The notes under the pieces: model-generated
What the model was told of the DNA's origin: nothing
The model's input: only the letters and a program-made list of their open reading frames with translations
The model's database searches: none
Made by a program: the position numbers and the translations under genes
From: Stropharia rugosoannulata
Taxonomy: Eukaryota > Basidiomycota > Agaricomycetes > Agaricales > Strophariaceae
Assembly: GCA_028532985.1 (NCBI GenBank)
Contig: JANCIK010000012.1
Span: 1,178,001 to 1,242,000, forward strand
Length of the DNA: 64,000 bases
Reading direction: 5' to 3'
In this document: positions 1 to 11,952 of the stretch, in pieces
Layout of the letters: each line of letters opens with the position of its first letter
Numbering within the stretch: the stretch's first letter is position 1

Positions 1-2265
1 GGGATGTAAGTAGCCCAGGTCTTTGATCTCCTGTTCGGTCTTGCCGACAAGGCGGTGGTCTCTCTCGCCCCGATCGCGCTTGGCGTTCTCCCAGCGGAGG
101 TAGAGGTAGCCGAATCCTGCGAGAAAGACAACGACGATGCTGGCGACGAGGTTGAGTGTGTTACCCTTGTGGTAGTTGGGTGCGTCCTTGGGAACGTAGG
201 TCCACACGCTAAAGCGGAACTAAGCTCTCTGGCTCTAAATAAAACAAAGCTAGATGAAGGTACGCACGCAACGAGAGATCCTATGGCTCCAAGGCCTGGA
301 ATGGCAGCAGTAACGATGGCGCGCATAGTGTCGGGAGCGGCATTGTCAGTGCCCCAGATGAGGAAGAGCGGACCACATGGGGTTCCACCAACGACGCTCA
401 AGAAACAGGCAGCATAACTGTAAAATTTTAGACATAGACGCCAGTTGAAATACGACCACTACTAACCGGGCGTGGGGGTTCTTAGTTGAAATGGCGATAG
501 CGTACCCGATAACGACCAGCATCATGGAGCACATAATGGGCAGCCACCTCTGCCTCGCCTTGAAACTCCAGGTGACAATAATGACGACCCAGACAGCCGC
601 GACGGCAAAGGGAGGAACGGTCCGAAGCTGAGCTTGAACAATAGCTACAGATCATAAACAATATCAGTATTTCGTAGTCAGTCAATACGCCTCAAGTAGT
701 ACGAACTGTAGTGGCCAACTAGATGCATATGTCAGAGACGATTTTAAGTTTAGTTGGCGCGACGTACGTGTGTTAACGACAGTGGGGAGGAACAAGCTCA
801 AGCCTTGGAAGGAGATGTTGATTAACATGAAACCAACAGAGCAGATAGCAGTCTAAGAGATTTAATATAGCAGTGAGCAATTGCAGTAGTTGAATAAGAG
901 TAAGATTACATACCCAGATATTGAAAGACTGTAGGAAGAGTTTCCAAGTCGTTGCCTCCTTCTTTCCATCGGTCTTAATGATGGCATCCGCGTTATGGCG
1001 AGCAATGACGAGAGCTCTTTCCTCAGCATTCAGCATGCGTGAGGTTAAGGGATCATTAGGAATGATGAAGAAGAGGGCGATACCAACGGAACTGGTGATA
1101 AGACCTTCAATAAAGAAGATCTACGGAGCATCAAAGTCACTTTTTAGCATTTGCTTTGTTAATTGGTTAGAATATATATTTACCTTTCTCCAGCCGTGCA
1201 CTTCACCGAAGTCCTTGATTGACAGAAGACCAGAAGCAAGAAGACCGCCGACTAAAAGCAGCGTCGATTAGCGCTGCCCGGTGGCTGTGAAAAGAAGCGA
1301 AGGAACTGACAGGCTCCTGCAATACTTGGTGCAAGACCGAAGAAGAATCCCGTGCGCAGGACGAGCTCACTACGTCTGTAGTACTATAGAATACTGTTAG
1401 ACCGCGCCTCCAAAGCCAACCACAACCACTGGACTTACACGAGCCAATAGATATACGAGCGCAGACTGAGAAATATCATCAGTATCACTGGTCAACGTAT
1501 ACCTACGCACGGAAGAATGCTCACCAAGGAACCACCTTCAGCAAGGCCGAGGAAAACACGCGTCACAATCAGAGTATGGTAGTTGTGTACGAAGGCAGAT
1601 CCGAAAGAAACTATCCCAAAGGCGAAAGTGAGGATGGCAATCCAGACTGATCCGACGCGCTTCATAATAAGATTTGACGGGATGTCCGAAATAAAATACT
1701 GAAGATCATGGTGAGAATGCTAAAGGAGCTGGAAAAAAGGAGACGGAGAACTAACACATATATAAAATATAGTGAGCGCGATGTTGAAGTCAAAGCCTTT
1801 CATATTAAGGTCCTTCTCAATACCTTTTGTTCTAGATTAGTTCAATGGACGGTCGACAGTGGATCATTATTTTACCTGCAATCTTGGCATTGCCTGATTA
1901 CGCTCCTATTAGCAACATAACTGAGAAATAGATGGCTATTCATAATCACCAATTGCAGTCCTAGATTACGAGGTGGGTTTAGCTAATAAGAAAGGTAGTT
2001 CAAAGCTATTGCTTTACCTGTCAATAAAGTTCAGGGCGTCTAAAGTAGGCTGGTAAGTCAGAGTATAACGAGAAGGAAAGGAACTGAACAGACATATCAA
2101 AGTAAAGAGGGGGAGCAAGAGTATGTCCAGCTTCCAAAGGAGTTTCTTCTCGGCGATAGGATCGATTTCGCCATAGCTGACCTCGGAGTTGACCACAGAC
2201 TCGGCGGTAGTACGGCCAGCCTCGAGCAGGTCGTCGTTCTTGAGGGTCTTCTTCTCCTCAGACAT
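1..2265 (-). CDS. MFS transporter, allantoate permease (Dal5-like) family, C-terminus cut by window edge
   Basis: This is a 12-helix plasma-membrane permease of the anion:cation symporter/allantoate permease group, which moves small anionic nutrients such as allantoate, nicotinate or vitamins. The substrate cannot be told from sequence. The start is the ATG at 2263-2265 (MSEEKKTLKN). Exons read in order include LLWKLDILLLPLFTL (TM1), DRTAIGNAKIAG, EKDLNMKGFDFNIAL, SDIPSNLIMKRVGS, RVFLGLAEGG, YYRRSELVLRTGFFFGL, GEVHGWRK, FFIEGLITSSVG, FLPTVVN, AQLRTVPPFAVA, GGTPCGPLFLIWGTDN and VGKTEQEIKDLGY near position 1. These are the family's classic blocks, so the gene appears intact and lacks only a few C-terminal residues. 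It has at least 11 introns of about 50-60 nt. Two consecutive exons are tiny: 11 nt (1950-1960) and 18 nt (1876-1893). It is divergent from the PARP gene across 4.5 kb. Confidence 0.9.
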
Positions 2266-5200
2266 GACAGGAAATCTGTAAGAGAGAGCTTGGGACGCAG
2301 CTATCGGAAGCAGACGAGGTTCATATTATATCTTTCAGAATGAGAGGTTCCTGTCAGGCAACATAGACAATCCTTGCAGGGAAAGCGACCGAAAATGCAT
2401 TGAATGGGAATAATTACCCGATGCCTACTGATGCTTGATGTTCGATCTTGTCTGATTCAATAGAACGTAAAACCCAGATACCGCTAAACCGGTTGGACAT
2501 GTGTGAAAGCGCGAAAGGGCCTGTGCTTTGCATTCCCGCAGGCCCCGCCTCAGTTGCCGATCCAATCTTATACTATAGAGTGAGCCTACTCAGCTGCACT
2601 TGGGTGTACTTCGGTGTCCCCGCCTGTGCGCGGCCAATACGCGGCCTTACCTGGGTGAGACTGATGTAGACAGATGACAACTGATCTGAGGCCGGTCTCT
2701 GTCAGGGTCCACAAGTTCTGCACAAACTACCGGTGACCGTCACACTAATTCTCTTGGCTTTCCCTTGATTGCTCACTGTCAGCGTTTCCAAAAGGTTTCA
2801 AGGAGGTTTGCAGCTTTCTGCTTTCCTCAAGGCCGCAGAGCCAAGTCGCGCTGCTTACTAGAGCGTGAAGTCGGTGTTCATTCTGCGTCTCCAAGTTCTA
2901 TGTAACTCTTGAAACAGCTCCATATACATACACGAGTATTACTTCAGAACTAGTGACCATTGAGTGAAGATCTCACTCATAAGAGGGGAATTCGAGGAAG
3001 CTAGAGGTCACGTAAGAGAATATTAAGAGTCCGGCCTTATTGCTAGTAAACGTGGTATGAATCTCACAGCATGCATAACTAGTATGCTAGTCCAAAATAG
3101 GTAATAAGATACCTGTATTTAGTACCACTGATTTTCTTGTGTATTACGGATGGCCGAATCCTCGTTATTCACCCTTTGAGTACTACAACGTATCGCAGAA
3201 ATGTAACTACTCTGTATAATTTCTGAGATGGCTTTATCGGTGGTGAAATGTAGTGACTTACCAGAACAAGGTTCCACGAGGATATATTTCAATGCATTAT
3301 CGCTCTTGAAGCTAGACAACCCCAAGTACGCATCAGACATGCGCAATACTAGTCCTCAGTGCATTGATGTGCATGTGAGCTATTGTGTTACCCTCTTATC
3401 AACATAGGCCAAGAGCTTACGCATGTGTTTGATGTTTGCTTCCGTGTCCGATATTTGAATAATTTTACTTTTCTCAGTTTATCCTGGTTGAGGAAGAGAC
3501 AGACTGCAGTTTGGTTAATTAATACACTAGCCACTCAGAACAAGCTCTTCATAAAGGTCCTACTAGCTTCCCCGTACCACTCTTCGTAAGGCGAGGCTGG
3601 AAATACTGGAAAGGTGTTATGGACTTCCAAATTTCGATCCAGCTGGGTGATTTGCTTGCTCAGATGTTCATTAGAGGTGTACGATCGCAATTACCGAGTC
3701 CGTGCGCACCACACGAGGCTCCGGGGTCTTTTCAACTGGGCGGCTAACGAAGTCAAACCCAGGTAGCCGATACACGAGATTGATGGTGATGTGACTCGGT
3801 AGATAGCTAAACGTGCCAAGGCAACAGAGACAGCAGGTAAGTTTGTATAATGCATCTACAGTCCCGCCTTGGGTAACAAAAGTGCTGATGATGCAATAGT
3901 TCTTAAGTCCATGAGCACAGTTGACGGGTCATTTTCTCTGAATTAAGCTTCACTGGAAGACTCTGCGGGGGTACTCATAGAATTTACCCATTTGATAAAT
4001 TGTTGGGCATGCTTTCGGCCCCTACGATTTTCCGTATTTTCTTCTGACAGACGCGGACCAGGGCTAAACATAAGCGTGCTCTGATATGTCTCCGTAGGAA
4101 TGTACTTGGGAATGAATTCTTATGGCAGATGTGCGGCTTTCTTCAACAGAGCAGAGCAATATAGCATAGCGGTGTCCTTAAGGATCCAGGATCATGTCAA
4201 ATCCATGTAAGAGGGTGCGATTATCCAGAACATCTGTATGATCCTTGTGGTAGACTCGTAGCACGTAGAATATTCACAATTTGTTTATTTACTCGGACCC
4301 GTAAAAAAGGTACACCATACGATATAGGCTGATGCGTAAGAGTGTTTGAGTCGGTGCTTTTTTTTCTGCGTAATTAGACAAGACTTTCTCTCTTTCATTA
4401 TAAGGCCGGCACAAGACTTTTTTCTGTGGAGATATATTTGTGAATAGCTCAAGGCGCGTCAGATTACATACTATTACATAGTGACTTGTCTAAACTGCAA
4501 GGCTGAAACACTGAAGATGGATTTGAAGTACATACCAGGGAGCACCAAGCCTATTCTTATCAGACTTTAACTATGTTACGGAGTCGGGAAGAGTTTTCTG
4601 GGCACAACTTGGCACAACACGATAAATGTTTGCATTGTCTTTTTCGAATTCATTACACTGCTTTACGGGTGCCTTTGTCAATTATGTATTTGTTTTGCTC
4701 ATGTCTTTCTAGATATGTATATTGATACTCTGTACCCGGAATGAAGTGCATCCTCTCCTCAGCATTTTATAAGCGTAGACCCTGTGGCTGTTGGTCTATG
4801 CAGTCGAAAGATTGATCATCATAAAGCACCCTTCATATGTCAGAGTCTATTTCCCACGGCTGACTCGACGACAACGCGTACTTACTGTTCCGGCAGTTAA
4901 ACAGACCTTGACACGAGGAGACCGCACATGGGCTTCCTTGAGTCTTTAGAACATTATCCATCCGAATGTTCAAAACAAATACAAAGCCTCCCCAGACTGT
5001 GCCCGACGAGTGCGCTTTCGGCGATTATACAAGCATCTCTTCATGCAGTCTCCTAGTTATCTTTTGCGCAAGGAAGTTTACATAGGCATCGTTGCTTGCG
5101 GCATTAATATCTGTCATGGTATGCCTCCGCTTCCCCATAATATGACAGGACGCAGGTCCTTGTGCCTGAGTATTAATAGGACTCAATGTTCAATACCACT

Positions 5201-6336
5201 CTGCAGTGCTCGGGATGGCAATTCAGCCTTCAGGTGATGGGAGGTAATGGAGATCCGACGCGCGAGGCTTTTCGGCACCGTAAAAAATATGTAGGCGCTA
5301 TACCTACTGAAAGCATTAGATACTCTGTTGTACTAGACTTTTTGTTCTTCAAAAAGCAAATAAATAAATATATATATATATAAGGAAACTCCGCCATCCT
5401 TAACTAAAACCTCGACTTGACAGACCGGTGCCATCGCCTTCGGGCAGAAAAATGAAGGAGGTCCCTCAGCAAGTACATCTTTGATACCGGTTGCGGTCTG
5501 TGGACATTCCCAGGTAGAATAAGTAGACATGCAATTGAATTGCGGCTAGAGGGACAAGTTGTACGCGACCGAGATGAGGATGCATAAATGTCCAGTTGAT
5601 TCCGTCCATTGGTTAAAGGCTTCTTCCGGTACCGCTACGCTATCTCCTGAAGGGAATATGTCGAGAACAGGGTACTTAAATACTTATTGATGTGGGCTAT
5701 TTTGAGGAAAGAAGTTCGCGGAAGCGCCGAATGTTTCGATGCTATAAATAGCACCATTCGCTTTGGGGTGGGATCTGATCTGCTCTCTACCAAAGTGTTT
5801 TCTCTGCATCACAGTGGGACAAGGCTTATCATTTAGCTATTGAAGAGATATGCTACATACATATCTTCTCATCCAAACTCTAGTATAGTTAATAATCACG
5901 TATACTCAAAGATTTGACACAGGCACAAACAGCTGAAATTCCGGGGGAGGCAATAAACAGAGGAGGTCACGGAGCACTTCATCTACATACTGAGGTATCA
6001 GAGAACCGACTGCTCAAGCCATTTTTACAGGAAATGAGCGTCTGCTCCCCAAATGTCAGGCCGGATCATGACATAACCGAACTTCGGCTTATAATCGTCT
6101 AGAAACAAAGTCAATCATCGACGAATGGACAGATATATGAGCACTCAACCCAACACTCAGGAACCCTTCTTATAGCGATTTAAAAAAGTTTCTTTATGTA
6201 TGATAAATAAGATAAATTCAGGATTCTCTATGTGAGCCTTCCAATTGGGCATCTTCTCTCTTGGGCCCCACCAATTCCCCGCAATGTTGCCTACAAATAA
6301 TTTAACCACAGTCGATGATGACCATGCTCATTGATC

Positions 6337-6440
6337 AATGTATGTGAGTCATGTTGAGTGGCGCCATTATTTATGTCGGCGGATGTCGGCTGCGATGAGT
6401 CGGGCGCGGAGCAGGAATTTGTCGGTGTTGCCATATTTGG
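6337..6440. repeat. Dispersed repeat, copy A
   Basis: A roughly 100-bp unit that recurs about 240 bp downstream. Shared blocks include ATGTCGGCTGC, GAGTCGGGC and TTGCCATATTTG in the same order and orientation. No ORF or terminal inverted repeat was recognised, so this could be a fragment of a non-autonomous element. Confidence 0.5.
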
Positions 6441-6572
6441 TAGGATCTCGCGCCTTCCGCCAGTGCCTCTGCAGTTGGGTTGCAAACAGACAACGTAAAT
6501 TGGCCGGTTATAAACATAGAATATTAAGATGCTCATTTTTTTAAACCTACCTCTAAATTTGGACACATATTG

Positions 6573-6680
6573 AAGCTATGACTCCAAGGCGAGTGATGCG
6601 CCCCTGCCATCAATGTCGGCTGCTGAATAAGTCGGGCATAGAGGTCGGGATTTGTCGGGATTGCCATATTTGATAATTGC
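6573..6680. repeat. Dispersed repeat, copy B (in the PARP promoter region)
   Basis: Diverged direct copy of the unit at 6337-6440. It also carries CTCCAAGGCGAGTGATGCG, which matches a third site near 54193. It ends about 135 bp before the PARP start codon and about 40 bp before that gene's TATA-like box. Confidence 0.5.
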
Positions 6681-6719
6681 TCGGGCCCGCCCCGACACGT
6701 GTTCGCTTGCTTATTATGG

Positions 6720-6728
6720 TATATAAAA
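6720..6728 (+). promoter_or_regulatory. TATA-like box of the PARP gene
   Basis: The sequence TATATAAAA lies about 87-95 bp upstream of the ATG at 6815, a normal spacing for a fungal core promoter. This is assigned by motif and position only. Confidence 0.4.
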
Positions 6729-6814
6729 AGCATGGTTATTCGAAAGGTGTGGCGAAAGCAAGGCAAGTTCAACTTCCATTCAACAACTCACCCATTACCA
6801 CCCAATATCGGGCA

Positions 6815-9763
6815 ATGCCCCCTCGTAAGAAAACAACCACGGATGGTGCGGATCCCGTCCCAGTCCGCTCAAGTTCAAGAATCAAGGCCGCTGCAAGCAC
6901 CCAGCAAATCGACGCGCCGGCCAACACGCCGGCTGCCCCTGTGGCACCAGCAAAAGCACCGGCGAAGGCGCCATCCAAAGCGCCAGCAAAAAAGAGAGCA
7001 CGCGCAGATACTACCCAGGATAACGATGCTTCGACTTCTAAACCAGCTAGTAAAAAGCAGAAAACGGACGCAGAGGACAAAGATGATGCCGCTCCAACAA
7101 CGACGAAAGACGATGCTGACGCGTCAGATAACGAAGAAGACGAGCCAAAGAAAATGGTGTGCAGAATGCCTGTGTTGCGTTTTTTATACTTACTTAATCG
7201 ACTCGATAGGTCACAGTGCTCAAACGAGGGGCAGCACCGGTGGACCCGTTCTCCAGTTATGTTTGTAAGAGAGACCGTGTTGTGTAGGCAACCGAGTTGA
7301 TACTAATACATGTCTGTGTGTAGCTACCCACCAAGTATACACCAATGAGCAGGGCGTCTGGGACGCTATGCTCAACCAAACTGACTTGAGCGGTAGCGCG
7401 AATAAAAACAAGTAAGCCGCTGCTCAACGCGTCTCTAGCTGGCATATTTAAGATGTCGAAGATTCTATGTCATCCAGCTATTGCACCCCATTGGGAACAA
7501 CTCGTCGTGCTCACTGTTTACTCGTTGGGGTCGGGTAGGAGAAAATGGAGCGAGCCAGACGAAGGTACCACAGTTTATGTTATCTCTCGACGTTTGATTT
7601 CCTCATATAACGACTTTTAGGGGCCCTTTGCAGCAAGTCAAGCTGTGAATGAATTCAAGAAACAGTTCAAAGCAAAGGCAGGCGTAAATTGGGAGGATAG
7701 GCATAGAATGCCTGCCAGAAAAGGTCGATCTTTTATCATGCCCGTTCGAACAAGAAGCTGTTGCTTACTTGACGTATTCAGGAAAATATGTCTGGATAGG
7801 TATCTGACATTCGTTTATTCTCAAAAGTCGAAGACTAACATTGAAGTCAAGAGCGCGACTACGGCGACGAGGAGCCAGAAAAGGCCGAAAAGCCTACCTC
7901 GAAAAAGAAAGCTGGTGATGCGCCACCGTCTAAATTACACTCCGAAATTCAGGCAAGTCATTAGTCAACTATGAATACATAGTATGTATCTGACACGCTG
8001 ATACCAGGAGCTCTGTCGATTGTTATTTTCTACGAGCATCATTGATGCTCACTTGTCATCAATGAATTACGACGCAAGGAAGCTGCCTCTCGGTATGATC
8101 AGAGTTACAAAACCCATTATTCACTTACTGATTTTTATTAAGGTAAACTTGCAAAGTCGACGGTCCTGAATGGATTTGCTGCCCTTAAGGTGAGATCTGG
8201 TATACTATCCACCGTATTTCCCGTTGTTGAAAATCATGTCTAGCAATTGTCGGAAGTCATCAATGACCCTAATAGTGACACTGCGAAAGAGTATACAAAT
8301 GTGCGAGAGGCTTGTGAAAATCTCAGCAGCACATACTACTCGTACGTTCATGCGTCTACAATCGACGTTTCGTATGCTGAGCTGATCGCTTACCAATAGC
8401 ATAATTCCCCACGACTTTGGAAGACAGAGACCAGTTGTAATAGACAATGCAGTGTTACTCAAGCGGGTAATGACATATGTTCGCTTTTCAGTGTAGGTCT
8501 AACGGGGCCCCTTAGGAACTGGATTTGGTTGACGCACTGGGAGACATGGTACGCTTGCCACAAACCTTCCTTGTTTCCTACACTCACCGGATAATGGTGT
8601 CCTAGGAAATTACATCGAAATTAATCTCGTCCACTATCTTAACAGATGAAAATGGCAATCCTATCAATCCCGTAGACTCCCATTTCCGTTCACTTGGCCT
8701 GACTAGTATGGAACCAGTCAGCAAGGGATCCACTGAATTTAATGCCCTGGTCAATTATGCCCGGGAGACACACGGGGCTACTCACAGATTCTCGGCGAAT
8801 GTACGACATGCATTCAGAGTGGAGAGGTGTGTTGGCTGTACTAGTTTACTCTTTCCTGTACCATACTGAGACTCGTAAATAGGGCCGGAGAAACGGCGGC
8901 CTGGAATGGAAAAGACTTTTCAAGTCTCCCCGATGGTGAACGCATGTTGTTGTGGCACGGGTCAAGGACCACGAACTTTGCAGGTGGGAGGACGCCAGGT
9001 CATGTCTTATTCACATACTAAACGGGTACCTTTCATAGGTATTCTCAAACAAGGACTCCGAATCGCTCCCCCGGAAGGTGTGTATCATCATCAGTCTTCC
9101 CCGGACCTCACCAACTGATTCTGATCTAGCACCTGTATCGGGATACATGTTCGGGAAGGGCGTCTATTTTGCTGATATGATGAGCAAGTCTGCCAATTAT
9201 TGCTACTCCCAGTAAGAATACTTTTCTGATCTTCCATCACATCATCACTCACATATCAATACGTGCTTCGTCCAGTTTGAGTAACAACACGGGTCTTCTC
9301 TTGCTCTGTGAGGTAGCGGTGAAACCCTTCCACGAGCTCATTTCCGCGGTGAGCGCAATTTTTTTGGCCTTGTGAACTTGGCTTTCTGATGCCAATAAAC
9401 CCCCGCAGAGCTATACAGCAGATATGGAATGTAAGCGGAACAACAAAAGGTGGGACCCCTTTGGTGAAGCATCATGCATCATGTGTCGTCTGACGTATCA
9501 AAAGGGCTACGAAAGGCATTGGCCGTACCCAGCCGGTGGACTGGAAAGACGCGGGTAGGGCGTTAAGTCACCCCGAGCTGGTCGGGTGTGACATGCCTGC
9601 CGGGCCCGGGAAAGATGTGGACACTCCCGGGGTGTATCTTCAGTATAACGAAGTAAGCCCTATTCTATCTGCTACCTGCTCAGTGTTTATTAATGCTCCC
9701 CAGTATATTGTGTACGATCCCGCACAGATTCGCCTTCGATACCTCTTAATGGTGGATATGTAA
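6815..9763 (+). CDS. Poly(ADP-ribose) polymerase, PARP1/2-like (WGR + regulatory + catalytic domains)
   Basis: Nuclear enzyme that transfers ADP-ribose from NAD+ to proteins at DNA breaks. The spliced protein is about 640 residues. Its N-terminus is a Lys/Ala/Pro-rich tail (MPPRKKTTT, then repeats of the PAKAP type and KKRAR) instead of zinc fingers, as in PARP2. A WGR domain follows ([25 protein letters not shown]), then the helical regulatory domain ([12 protein letters not shown]) and the catalytic domain. The H-Y-E triad is visible: His in [15 protein letters not shown], Tyr in [17 protein letters not shown] and Glu in [19 protein letters not shown]. It has a dozen or more introns of about 50-60 nt. 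Exon 1 is 6815-7156. One intron (7953-8007) appears to use a GC donor (AG|GCAAGT). Enzymatically complete as far as visible; some inner junctions were not checked base by base. Confidence 0.93.
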
Positions 9764-11952
9764 GACCTCAAATGAAGCTGTATTAGGACGTGTATTTTCA
9801 CCGTGTTGCTTTCTTAGCTTGTCTCTGTAATGTTGCATTTTATGTAATGTTCTTGGTATTTTTTGAGAATGTAATACCCCTGTTTTGCTCACGATTCTGC
9901 ATGCAGCATCTTTAATTGCGTTGAATACATGACACATGCATGTCGTGACCAGTCTATAGATACTACCGCACAAAACTTCTTGTGCGCTGGTGATCACGTC
10001 GTTCACGCAGGGTTCAAGATCTTCACAGTCAAGTTGAACTTTCTCTTTTTGCATCTTGTGCCTTTTTCTTTCTATCTTTTCACACCTTGAGAGTCATAAT
10101 GTCAGAGTTTAGTATTCTCACCTGGGCGCTCAAAGAGCGTTGTTTGTTATTGGCCCCGATCAGTTCCACCGCCGTGGGGTTTTCGGCGAACAGGTACCCT
10201 CCCTTGACGTTCCCTCTTCAATCCTACTTGCCTAACACCTGGCTATTGCTACTAATGTGCACTGCACAATGATGGTATAACACTCCGCTTACTTTTATGT
10301 TTAGGTGCACATATTATCTAGTACTTACTTGTAAATTATGCAGCAGCGTCGAAACGGCCTTATAGCGTGAAATTCGCTCAACTTTTTGCCATGTGCACAT
10401 CTACCAGTGGCGTAAGTTCTTCGGAGATCAATGATACATTCTGCTGCTTAAAATTTTCAAGCTATCAGACTGGTGACATTACCATTTAGTCAGCTACTTT
10501 GAATCAGGTCGTCCTTACGCCTCAAGTTCAGGGAAACCGCGCTGTAGAGCGGAAACTCTCACTGCATTGACTGATGTACTAGCTGACAAGCATCCATTAG
10601 AGTGTAACTACACAGTGTAAAGATCTGTAAGAACTGTTGCTTCTGCTGCCTGCCATGCATGTGTGCCTACCTATACTAATTATATATTAACCTTTTGTGG
10701 CACCGCCGATGTACTTGAAATAAGCAACATGGGTGAAAGGGTTACAGTCTAGACTTTTGGAAGCTTCTTCTGCAGCTTCTGATCTAGTCTACTGCTTCTG
10801 ATGTAACTAGTGAACGAGCGGTTGAATGCTCTACTCATAACATATGAATGAAATACCCCGTTGTTATGTTTAAAAATTCTTCGTTTCTGACCCACACTGC
10901 GGTACTCAATCACGCATGAGAGCCATACGCAGTTAAATTCTCAAAGGTACGGACATCACAGAAAAATTTATGTGTTCTCATCACACAGCCTGTCTACCGT
11001 GTCCTGCTTAGTGAATCTACAGCGGGAATTGACCGGCCCACTAAATGTTCCAGTCATGCTCTTCGGCACTGGATAATACGATACTCCGCAAGCGTACGCG
11101 AGTACTGTGCGACCAACCATCTGCTCGCATTGAAAGGGGAAACAGGAGCATGTGGGGTGATTGACGCTTCCGAAGAAAAATAAGGTACAGCGCCAGGTAC
11201 ACAGATTACGTTTTACTTGGTTAACTTCGACTTAACCTCATTAAAAGAGGGAACCCGCGGATGTACATGTTTAAAGACATATCCTGCCTAGTATCAGTAT
11301 TTTGTGTATTTTTGAGTCTTTGACATTCACTACTTAAATAAGATATTCACTGAGAGAGTGTGTGAGACTAGAGTAGTACGTACGTTACACAGGCACAGAA
11401 ATCACTTATCCATCCAAAGAAAAGCCTAAGCGTATTCTGACGTCCTGTGTGGTATATTTTCTCCTCAAGTCATAACGTTTCCGAGATATCGCCTCGCGCA
11501 ACTGAGAATACTTTGAACAGCCGAAAACTCCAGGCACAGTTTGAAGTATCCAAGTCGCTTCTGCGGAGTGTCACTGGAGGCGAGCAAGTTAACTGCAGCC
11601 GATGGGTATGTGTATTTTTTTTACTGCAAAGGCACGGCGGTCGTATAGTAGACCGTGTGTGGGAGGAAGTACTGTGTGTGTAAGCTCATAAAATGCTTCT
11701 TTTCCTGAAGGCTACGATGTCGTATTCTAAGATTCAGGGTCTTCAGGCTGGCAAGGGGCGCGGTTCAAGCATACTTTAGTGAGTATTCTTGCCAGTACAA
11801 GGTTGGATTACAGTGAATTTTGAAAAGGAAAGTTAATACAAAGAGCATCAATTACTTCTTGTCTACTCTATAAGCAGTACTACCGAATGGAAAAATTAAA
11901 ACTGTCCGTCATACGCTGTCGATATTTGACTTGCTCATAGAAGAAAGCTAGA
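9764..11952. other. Convergent intergenic interval
   Basis: About 2.2 kb between the 3' ends of the PARP and DUF6534 genes. The longest ORF, about 100 codons on the minus strand at 9746-10054, overlaps the PARP 3' end and shows no motif. I see no RNA gene, repeat or conserved coding signal. Confidence 0.5.

Larger units (their letters stand above)
2266..6814. other. Long gene-poor interval
   Basis: About 4.5 kb between divergently transcribed genes. Only short ORFs (under 95 codons) without recognisable motifs occur, and no transposase, reverse transcriptase or RNA gene was seen. It holds a short TA microsatellite at 5369-5382 and the two diverged repeat copies listed separately near its right end. 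Degraded transposon remnants are possible but not demonstrable by eye. Confidence 0.5.

Noticed and set aside
1870..1965. Apparent frameshift in the MFS transporter at the IGNAK motif
   Set aside because: An 11-nt micro-exon at 1950-1960 restores the frame and the expected DRTAIGNAK residues, so the gene is not broken there.
2266..6814. Possible retrotransposon in the long gene-poor interval
   Set aside because: No reverse transcriptase, integrase or long terminal repeat could be recognised in any frame; only the short dispersed repeat is supportable.
9746..10054. 102-codon minus-strand ORF over the PARP 3' end
   Set aside because: Overlaps the end of a firmly identified gene and shows no recognisable domain.
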